A stretch of DNA of 50,298 nt, from positions 1 to 50,298 of IMG/VR virus record IMGVR_UViG_3300043410_000467; one strand, given 5' to 3'. The position numbers and the translations under genes are program-made. Positions 35,351-47,300 of the stretch are shown here, one piece after another (position 1 is the stretch's first letter; each line of letters opens with the position of its first letter). Origin of the DNA: a virus. The notes below the pieces were generated by a model. That model saw only the letters and a list, made by a program, of their open reading frames with translations. It was not told where the DNA came from and ran no database searches.

Positions 35351-38300
35351 TATGACCCATCTCCCAATTGTCCACTGTTGTTGTTACCAAATGCGAATCC
35401 TGTTCCGTCTGACATTTCTATTACGTTATGTGTTGCGCCTGCTTCAATGTCAACTATCGTTCCTGTGGTTGATACTTGAACTGGGCTACTTCTATTTATC
35501 GTAGTAGAATCTCCCACCTGTCCATAATTATTTTGTCCCCATGCCCATAGTGTACTATCTGATAATAGACCCATAGTATGATTTTGACCTGCTTTTACAT
35601 ATGTCCAAGTACTTGAACCTATTTGTGATGGGCTGCTTGTACCATAATTGACACTAGCACTACTACCAATTTGTACAGGACTTGATGCGGCATTATCATA
35701 TGTTAATGATGAGACTGGTACAGGTTGACTCTTTGTTACTGCTGTAATATCGCCCAACTGCCCTGAAGTATTTAAACCACTACCTAAAATTACATATGAA
35801 TTCAATGCCGATAACCATGTTCTATGTGTGTATCCTGCAGAAGTTAATAATACTGAACCAGATGTATTAATTTGAACTGGGCTACTTGTATTAACTGTAA
35901 ACACTGTTCCCTGCAATCCAACTGTGTTAATACCCCATACAAATAATCTATTACTTGTAGTAATGGCAGTAGTATAATCTTGACCAGAACTAATCTGACT
36001 CCAACTACTTGTACCAACTTGAATTGGACTACTACGTGATGGTACAGTTAGTACTGTTACCATAACTGCACTGGTTGATGTTGTTCCAGAGTTATTACCA
36101 TACTGACCATAACTATTAGTACCCCATGCATATAATGTTCCATCTGTTGCTACTGCTAGTGCGTGGTCATATCCAGCAGTAACGAATTGAATACTTGATG
36201 AAGCATTGACTTGAGTTCTTACTAATATTGGACTTGATTTTGCTACTACTGTTCCGTCACCTAATTGACTTGAAGTGTTTACTCCCCATGCCCATAATGT
36301 ACCATCTGTTCGTGATGCAACAACGAAATCATAGCCAGCACTTACTGAAGTCCAACTATAATAATTCAATGACTGCGTGAATGGTACGGTTATAGAGGTA
36401 GCTACTGGGTTGCTGACTCTTGCAATCACAAGACTGTTCAAACTGTTATCTATAATTGTACTTGACTGGCAAGTTAATAATCCTACGTTACTTGCGGTTG
36501 CTCCTTGACTTGTAGTTGTCAATGGTGTTGTACTTGGTGTAAAGTTTGATGTGTACAGTGCTTGTCCTTTTACAATACGAGCGTTAGAAATATAACCAGG
36601 CCAGAAGCCACTATTAGCGGTGTCACCTTCGCCTATATACAATGTATTCGTGCTAGTTAAATTATCACTACGAGACCCGATAAATCCAGCGACGCCATTA
36701 ACATATATAAAGAATTGATCCACTCCAGTTCGCACTGCGGCTACGTGATTCCAAGTATTTATAGTAACCGGTATAGAAACAGTTGCTGGGTTCGCTCCAC
36801 CAATATACCATGTTACAAACCCTGTTGTGCTTAGGCGTAATGACCAACTTGCATTTATAGAAAACAGTATCGGCGTACTAGCAAATGTAGTGCCAAAGAA
36901 CCAGCATTCTATTGTAAAGTTACCTGTTCCAAATGCAAACTGTGATCCAGTGCCCGGAACTGTTAGATAATCAGTACTACCGTTGAAAGCTACGCTGTAA
37001 ACTGTACTTGCATTACCTGCGCCCATTGGCAATTGTACTGGACTGCTTCTGCTAATAACAGTACCATCACCTACCGCACCATCAGTATTATATCCCCATG
37101 TCCATAAACTACCATCTGTTTTAATACCAGCAACTACAGGATACTGAGTCACTGCTGTTGTGTTTGTTGTAACACTAATAGTAGTCCAACTACCAGAAAT
37201 CTGTACTGGTGCTGCTTCTATGGTCATAGTGCCTAATTGTACTGGGCTTGACTTGTTAACTGTTGTATTATCACCTAATATACCGTTACCGTTAAAGCCC
37301 CATGCAGCTAATGTTGTACTACCAGCCGCTACCATATGAGTGTATCCTACTGATACTTTAGTAGGAGTATTTGATAAGTTTTGACTGTATGCATTTATAC
37401 CAGAGTACGCAGTTACCGTACCGGTTTGTGTGATAGTTACACTATCACCGCTGTTATCTACAGTTGTAGAACTACTTTGTGCAGTTAATAATATTGTTGC
37501 ACCAGTATTGAATGGATTGAATTTAGTAGGGGCCACATTGCCATTTACACTTATACCAAGTGCATTGTTACTATTATCAATTATCGTTGAATTCTGGGCT
37601 GTTAACAACTGGGTTTCAGTACCTGTTAATGCGGCAATATTTGTACCAGAACTTTGAGTCTTTGACAATGGACTTGTTGGTACAGTAAAGGTTCCAGTAT
37701 AAACTGCTATATTCGCATATCGTAGATTAGATATGTTTGCTGTTATTGCTTGAATAATGCCGGCACTGTTAACAGCACCAATTAAATGTGTGGTTCCTGC
37801 ATACAATGAACCCGCTAATGTTCCTGTAGCATTACTCGCACCGTTTAAATATAGTGTGATAGCTGAACCACTGCGAACTACTGCTATGTGTGTCCAGGTA
37901 AATAGAGAAATAGTACCAGAACTGCCAGTGTTTACTTGCCAAGATGTACCAGTGTTTGAAAGTAACATGAATACTTTACTAGCAGCATCAATATCAATAC
38001 GTAGAGAAGCATATCCACCGGTAGCGGTAGTAGAATTTAATGCTATTACAGTCTGTACAACGTTAGTTACTCTATAAACCCATGCTTCAACTGTGAAGTC
38101 TCCTGTCATTCTCAAGTTTGTGTTGTCGGCAATAGTTAGATAGTCACCAGTACCATCGAATGCATTACTGTAACTTGTGTTAGAAGATATTGCAGCGATG
38201 TTTGTTCCTGAACTTTGCGTTGTTGCTAACGATGTTGATGGTGGGATAAAGTTACCAGTATAAACACCAATACCTTTAACAATTCTTAAGTCTTGTAAGT

Positions 38301-41300
38301 AACCGTTAACAATAGATGCAGGGGTAGCTGTGTTATCACCACCGATGATTGGGTTGGTTCTAGATAGATAAGAGTTAGCATCAGTATAAGAATTTCCTGC
38401 TAGTGTACCATTAACATACATTCTAGTAACTCCACTGATACGAACAACTGCAATGTGATACCAAGATCCAGGAATAAATATTGCAGGTGTAATTATTTGC
38501 GCGGCACTGCTAACATACCACTGATATGTATTTGCTGTAGTTAAGCCGTATATTAAGCAAGGATATACGCCGTTAGTAGCAGCAGGTCTTCCGTCATATA
38601 ACACAGAATATGGTGAACCAGTGAATGCATAATGCCAAATTTCTATAGTAAAATCACCTGTACCTATTATAAAGTTAGTAGTATTGGTATTATTACCAGT
38701 TACTGCTAAATAGTTACCTGCAGTACCGTTAAACAAGTAATTGTATTTTGTATTAACGTTGGTTGTACCTAACGGTAATTGTACTGGATTACTTCTAGAT
38801 ATTGTTGTGCCCAATCCCAATTGACCTGTAGTATTCAATCCCCATGTATATAAGTTATTATCAGTTTGTACTCCACCTGTAAAGCTGATACCAGCAGATA
38901 CATTAGTCCAACTATTTGTACCAACTTGTACGGGACTAGAACGTGCAGCCAATGTTGCGAGAGATACTAAAGCAGGATAACTACGTGTTACTACATCATT
39001 CAATCCTAATTGTCCGACAGAATTACCTCCCCAAGCAAACAATGAGCCGTCATTTGTTAATGCTATCATGTGGTCATAACCAGCAGATAATTGAGAAATA
39101 CTAAATGCAGTAGAATATGCTTTTGGTGCCGGTAGACCAATTTGCACTGGGCTGGATCTATTAACAGATGTTCCATCACCTAGGTTATAAGTTGTATTTT
39201 GTCCCCAAGTCCATAGTGTACTATCCTGTCTTACTGCGGCCGCAAAGTTATTGCCAGCACTAATTAAGCTCCAACTACTTGTTCCTATTTGTACTGGGCT
39301 TGAACGTGATATTGTAGTTCCGTCACCTACTGCACCGTTAACATTGTAACCAGTAGACCATAATGTGCCGTCTATTTTTAAGAATAATGCGTTAGCATTG
39401 TTAATAGTATTAGTAGTTGTATAACCAAATGCTTGAACGTTTGTCCAACTACCTGGAATTTGTACTGGGCTTGCCTCAATAGTGCCGCGAGTGCTACCCA
39501 CTGTAACTGGGCTAGATTGGTTAACCGTTGCACCATCACCTAGTTGACCAAAACTATCAAGGCCCCAGGCATATAATTGACCATTAGTAGATTGATGTGC
39601 CATTGCATGTGATCCACCCGCTGACACTACGTTGTAACTTAATAGTCCAACTTGCACAGGGCTTGAACGTGATACTGTTGATGTACTCCCCAACTGTCCT
39701 GTTGTAGCTAGCCCCCATGTAAACAATGCGCCAGTAGTCAAAGTAGCTAGAGTAAAGTTAGCACCTGCACTTACTGTGCTCCAACTACTTGTACCAATTT
39801 GTTTTGGTGCGTAGAATGATATAGTGCCTGACTGTACTATAACTTGTGTAGGTGCAGACCTACTTACAGTAGTATTGTCTCCTACTGTGCCTTCTGTATT
39901 GACACCCCATGCATAAATTCCACCATCTGCTTTATAGGCTACGCTAGCAGAACTCCCTGCATTAACCATAGACCATGTGCTAGAACTTATTAATGTGAAT
40001 ACTGTTTTAGATGCAATAGTATTATCACCTAATTGTCCAAAATCATTTCCGCCAGTTCCATAGAGATTACCGTTTGACGCCAACGCTAAACTATGGCCAG
40101 CGCCGGCAGAAACAGCAATCCAGCTTGTTCCCGAAGCCACTTGCACTGGAGTTGAACGATCATTGGGTGCACCTGTTCCTATTTGGTTGCCGCCATTCTG
40201 ACCCCAACCCCACAATGTGAAGTCTGATTTTATTGCGAGCACAGAGTTATTGGTTGTTGATACGATAACAAAAGAGCTAGTAGTGCTGACAGGTGTACTT
40301 CTGTTTGTTGTATCTCCTAATCCTAACTGTCCAAAACCATTATAACCCCATGTATATAGTGCGCCGCTTGTTGTTCCCATAGAAGAGGAGTTACCCGCTT
40401 GAATTTTTGACCAATCAGTATTTGACCCTACTTGAACAGGGCTGCTGCGAGGAGATACATCACCTTGACCTAATTGTCCGACAGAATTGCCACCCCAAGC
40501 CCATAATGTACCATCACTTCTGATAGCTAATGTGTGATTAAATCCAGCTACTACATCAATCCATGTGTTCGTTCCTATTTGCACTGGGCTGGATCTGTTT
40601 GCAGTAGTACCATCACCTATTTTACCCGTATCATTAGTACCCCAACCAAATAAAATACCATCATTACGAATTGCCATAAATGCAGGGGCTCCGCCGGCGC
40701 CCGTGCCAGTGCCCATAGCTATCTTTTTCCAATAGTAACCAGTGCCTAAATAAGTTGATGTTAAACCTGGTATGTTAGTCTGAGAACCAATTTGTGTTGG
40801 ACTGGATCTAACAATTCTGTCAGTAAACAGAGTGCCTTCAGCTCCCCAACCAAACATTTGTCCATCAGAACGTAGATATGCCCCTGTCCTTCCGCCTATT
40901 GCAATTTGAACAGGAGACATTGTAGGTATACCTACTTGACCATTGTTATTGCTACCCCATGCATATAATTGACCAGTAGAAGTAATACCTGTAGTATGTG
41001 TTTGTCCGGTTGACACAGAACTCCAACTCTGTGTACTATCTATTAATACAGGAGAAGTAAACACTGTTTGAAAGGCTGAACTAATTATTGTTGGTACGGA
41101 TTTGTTAATAGTTGTGTTGTCGCCTAGACCTTGACCCCAACCATATCTTCTATTATATCCTGTAGTACCTGCTCTTGCAAGAGCCACAACGTTACGAGGT
41201 CCGTGTTGTACTGAAAGGACGTTTCCACTTAGTTGGTTAACTCCAGTTGAATCTAATTGAACTGGTGCTGATCTATAACCAAATAGTCCGTCACCTACTT

Positions 41301-44300
41301 GACCTTGTACACTGTCACCCCAACCGTATAGTGTATTACCGTTTGCTATACCATGTATACCTGTGTATGAACCTGTTATGCTTAACCAAGAAATAGTTGT
41401 AGTAACTTGAACTGGACTTGAACGATATGCAGTGGTTGAATCTCCTATCTGTCCACTAACATTCCATCCCCAGCCATAACCATTACCTACACCTGCAGTT
41501 GTTCTTATTGCCCATGCTACACGATTGGCGGCTGCGATATATGACCATGTACCAGTAATTTGTACCGGGCTGCTTCTATGTACTGTATTATTTGTACTAT
41601 TACCTAAATTACCGTCACCATTATATCCCCAAGACCATAATGTGTTGTCTGTTCTTATGCCGTATGTTGTTTGGGCGGCAGCTGCTATAGAAACCCAACT
41701 ACCAGCAACCTGCACTGGACTCGATTTACTAATTACAGTACCATCACCTAAATTACCCCAAGTGGTATTTTGGCCCCAAGCCCATAACGTGCCGTCTGTT
41801 CTCAGAGCTACTGTATATGATTCTCCCAAAGCTACAGTACTCCAGCTACCTGGAATTTGTACTGGGCTACTGCGGCTTATTGTAGTACCATCACCTAGTT
41901 GTCCTGCAGTGTTTAATCCCCACATGTATAATCTGGCATCAGTTTTAATTCCAGCACTTAATAATACAGGAGAACTAGTATATGTGTTATTAGCGTTCGA
42001 ATATATGTATTTCCAATCGGTATCAGTTCCTACTTGTACTGGACTTGAGCGTGATACTGTATTTCCGTCACCTATAATACCGTATGCGTTAGGAGGGTTT
42101 GAGGGCTGGGTACTAGGATCAGGTGAGAAACCCCACAGACGACCAGCACTATCAATATAATGAGTGGCAGTGATAGTGTCACGTGATTCACTGACTGTCA
42201 TTAAACTAGAACTCTGTATACCTAGTTGCCCATCACCATTTCTTCCCCAACCATATAAGCTGTTATTGGCAATACCTATAGCATGAGATGAGCCTGCACT
42301 AATGCTACTCCAGCTACTTGTACCTACTTGTACCGGAGAACTACGGAATACAGTAGCTAATGTTACATCACCCAACGCTCCGTTAATGTTACTACCCCAA
42401 GACCATAACGTACCATCTGTTTTTAATCCAAGAGTATATTGTTCACCAGTAGTTGCAAGTCCATACTTAGCAATTGATACTTTAGCCCAGCCTGTTTCAG
42501 GCGTAATTGTTTGTGTGAACGGAACTTCGTATATTTGATATGTTACTAAGCTATTGGTTAATGTAAAGTTGTTATTACTATTGTCAGTGCTTATTACTTT
42601 TGATTGTAATGTTAACAACTGAACTGTACCTGTTAGTGATGCGGCTGCACCACTACCTGTAGCGCCAACTGTAGTTTTTGTTAATGGACTTGTACTTGGA
42701 GTAAATGTTCCAGTAAACAATGCTTGGCCTGTTGTAATTCTAAGATTACTTAACCAACCACCGAAATATGTTGATCCTGCAACGTTACCACCAATTTGTA
42801 TTGGGTTAGCATTTGCTAATGATGTAGTTGTTTTAAATGTATTATTTGCTACACCATTAATCCAAATTGTAGCCACCGTTGATTGTCTAGTTATTGCAAC
42901 ATGATACCAAGCTCTATTACTCAATGAGGTATTTACTTGTATTTTGTCTGTTGTAGTAGCGCCGAATTGGAAGTATAGACCACCAGAGTTCCAGTTGATT
43001 AAGAAATCAGTTGCATTACCTAAAATAACGGCTGCGCCGGTTGCAGCGTTAGCGTTTATCCAAAATTCTATAGTAAAATCATTTGTACCAAACGCAAACA
43101 CAGCGTTTGCAGGTATAGTTATGTATGATGAAGCTAAATTGAAAAATCCAGAATAGGTTGTTACTGTAGCATTTATAGGTGTTGGTCTATCACGTGTTGC
43201 TGTATCACCTGTACCTAGTTCTCCGTTCGTGCCGGCGCCCCACATCCATAACGAACCATCACTACGAATTGCCGCACTAGTTGATGCTCCTGCCGCAACT
43301 TCAGTCCAACTACCGCTTGCTATTTGCACTGGACTACTACGTGTTACAGCATCTGGGATACCTAATTGTCCGTTGGCATTGCCTCCCCATCCAAACAATT
43401 TACTATCACTACGAATCGCTAATGTGTGTGAAGGGCCTGAATCTATCTTAGCCCATGAGAAACTTGTACTAACACCCAACTGTCCATATGTATTGTTTCC
43501 CCATACCCAAAGAGTACTGTCTGTCTTAAGACCATATATACTCGGGACACCTTTACCTGTAGTAATGTAACTCCAACTATCAGCACTTATTTGAACAGGA
43601 CTAGAAAATAAGGGTTCCCCTTGAGTACCTTGGCCTAGTTGACCATATTGGTTGTCACCCCAAGCCCATAATGTGCCATCATTCTTTATTGCAAAACCAG
43701 TATTGTAATATGATAGTGCTACACCGTATGCTGTTTGCCACACAGTAGCTACCTGAGTAAAGCTACTAAATCCATATATTGTTGAATTATTGAAGAATAC
43801 TGTTCCTGCGGCAGCAGTTACAGGGAAACTCTTAGTTACAGTAGTGTTATCACCTGGATAGTTAGGACCCCATACAAACAATCTACCATCACCTCGAATA
43901 GCAGCAGTATTTCTACCAGAACCAGTAAACACTGAAGTCCAAGACAATATAGGATCATTTACAAATCCAGATGGTGCAGTGTTGTTTGCGTTAATTTGTA
44001 CTGGAGAACTTCTGTTAAGAGCACTAGCATCACCTATTTGTCCGTTATTATTAGAACCCCATCCCCACAATGAATAATCACTACGAATTATATGTGATAC
44101 TTGGAAGCCGGCTTGAATTTGTACGAATGATGCTGTTACACCAAGCTGTCCTGCTGTGTTCACTCCCCATGTATATAATCTACCAGTAGTGTCTATAGCT
44201 GCCGCGTGACTATCACCAACTGAAATCTGTGACCAACTCTTACTATTGTCGATTAATGTTGGATAACGTTCAGTCAAGTCGGCGTCAAAACCAAGTGTTG

Positions 44301-47300
44301 CAGAGCCTATCTGAACTGGGCTACTGCGTAATCCGTTAATAGTATTATCTGCAAATATACCACCTGTACCCGCAGCGCCCCACATATATAATCTATTATC
44401 AACACCGATGGCAGCAAAGGCAGACTGGTTGGTACCAAACAATGTTTTGTATGTTTGCTTAAATGTTATACCACGTAGTGCATTAAATGATAGTATCTGT
44501 GTTGGATTGCTTCTACTTACTATTGTACCATTTCCTAGTTGTCCTGCAGCATTATTTCCCCATGACCATAATGACCCGTCGGTTTTAACTGCTGCGGTGG
44601 CACTACCTGTACTTGCAACTAGTGCGTAATCTGTACCAATTTGCACTGGACTGGATCTAGCACTAGTAGTACCATCACCTAGCCAACCTGATACGTTATC
44701 TCCCCATGCAAATAGCGTTGTACCTATTATACCATATCCACCGTATTGTCCGCTGATAACAAGAGTCCAGCTACTAGAACCAATTTGAACTGGGCTTGAA
44801 CGTGAGGCCGTTGTACCGTCACCTAACGCGCCGTTTGTGTTTGAGCCCCAAGTCCATAAATATCCTGTTGATACTTCTTTTGCTAATAATCTATTTGTTC
44901 CCGGACTACCGGATATAAATGTAAATGATTTACCTGTCGCAATTTGTACTGGTGAGGATCTACTTACAGTTGTAGTTATTTCCGCGAGTGTTCCGTCTGT
45001 ACCATTACCCCAGCCCCAAAGTTTTCCGTTTGTCTGTAAGCCCCAGAATGTATACGCACCGCCTTCAATTTGTGTCCAAGACCCAGCTACCGCAGTAATT
45101 TGTACAGGACTTGATCTAGCAATTACATCACTTTGTGCTAATTGTCCGTATGTATTATCACCCCATGCCCATAGTGTTCCATCACTACGTATTGCGGCTA
45201 CACTGTATGTGAAGTTAGTTACTGCAACATCAGTGTATGTTGCAGTACCTACTTGAATGGGACTACTACGGCTAACTAAGTCACCTTGACCCAAATTACC
45301 ATTATTGTTAGACCCCCACATCCATAGTGTACCATCACTACGTATGGCAGCCACCATTTGTGACATGAGTGCAACTTTAGTCCAAGAGATGGGTTGTATT
45401 CCCAATACACCAGAAGCGTTAGGACCCCATCCATATAGTTTACTATTAATATCAATAGCCATTGCATTACTAAATGCACTTACTTGTGTGAAGCTAGAAC
45501 CAACCGCTACTTGTACAGGACTTGATCTGGCTAGTGTAGTACCATCACCTAATTGATATGTTGCATTAGCACCCCATGCAAATAACTGACCAGTAGAAGT
45601 TACAGCAGTTGCAAAACTTACTCCTGCTGCTATTTGTGTCCAACTTGTGTAGTTTAATACTTGAGTGAATGGTGTCGGTACACGTAAGTATGAAGAAGTA
45701 ACAGTCAGTGTATTAGTAAACGTAATGTTATTAGCACTGTTATCAACAATTGTACTTGATTGGCAAGTTAACAATTGTGTTCCTGTAACTGCTGTTAAGT
45801 TAGATGAAGGAGGTATAAAGTTAGTATTGTATAATGATGTACCTACTACAATTCGTAAATTGTTTATATAACCTTTGAAATAGCTAGCTGGTGTGTTTAC
45901 TGCGCCAACATATAACGCTGCCGTTGTTACAGAACCTGTATTTACAACACGTGTTTGTTCTAAACCGTTAATGAATAATTTAACTATTCCACTAGCTCTA
46001 GTAACTGCTATATGATACCAAACAAATGAGGTCATGTATACGGCAGCACTTGGTGTGTAAGTTATTGCGGTGCCATTAATATTAACTTCAAAGCCGCCAG
46101 TTGCACCGTTTACATACATGCCATATTGGTTGCCGGCTGCACTATAATAATGGAATATTTGATAGTTAGCTGACAAGAATTGAGTTAAATATACCCATGA
46201 TTCTGCGGTAAAGTCTCCTGCACCAATAGCTAAGTTAGGTACACTTGCATTACTCAAATACATGTTAGCAGTATCAAAGAAGTAACTGTAAAGTGTGCTA
46301 CCAGTTGCCGAACCTGACATAACTTGCGTTGGACTACTTACGTTGAAGTTCCAACCAATACCTAATTCGCCACCTGCGTTACTTCCCCATGACCATAATG
46401 TGCCGTCATTTCTGGTAGCATAAGAACTGCTGCCTCTTGCGGCTGTTGTTATCCAACTATATCCTAAACCAATTTGCACTGGGCTGGATCTGCTGTTTGT
46501 AGTAGTATCACCCAATTGTCCTAATAAGTTGTATCCCCATGCAAATAACTTACCATCGTTACGTACAGCTATTGTATGCGATGATCCAGCTGCAATAGAA
46601 GTCCATGAATATGCTGTAGGTGTTGCTTTTAATATACCATATAAATTATTACCCCAGCCCCATAATGTACCATCTGGTTTGATTGCAAATGCTTGTTGTG
46701 CCCCAGCCGCTACAAATGTCCAACTAGATGTTCCCATCTGTACAGGACTTGAGCGTGTTAATGCAGCTATGTATAAATTACCATCACCGTATTGACCTAA
46801 TGTACCATCACCCCACACAAACATTGCACCATCACTACGAATAGCATATGCGGTTGCTGGACTGCCACCTGTTGCGGCTGTTCCAACTTTGACCATTGAC
46901 CAACTACTTGTACCAAGTTGTAATGGGCTTGATTTTGCTACGGTTGTACTATCACCAACTAGACCATACTGATTATTACCCCATGCAAATAATGCACCGT
47001 CTTTGCGAATTGCATAGTTGTTTATAAATCCAGCAGATACTTGAGTCCAGGATAATACATTATCACCTATAAAGCCAGTAGATGCACCAACTTGCGCTGG
47101 GCTTGATCTATTAACTGTAGAGTTATCACCTAGTGCTGGATATGCTGCACTGTTTGCTCCTGTACCCCATAATTGACCGTCTGAGCGAATAAAAAATGAT
47201 AATGACATGCCAGCAGTAATTGACGTAAAGGATACGTTTTGTCCTAACTGGCCACTAGAGTTTAGACCCCATGTATATAGTTTACCATCGGATTTAATTG

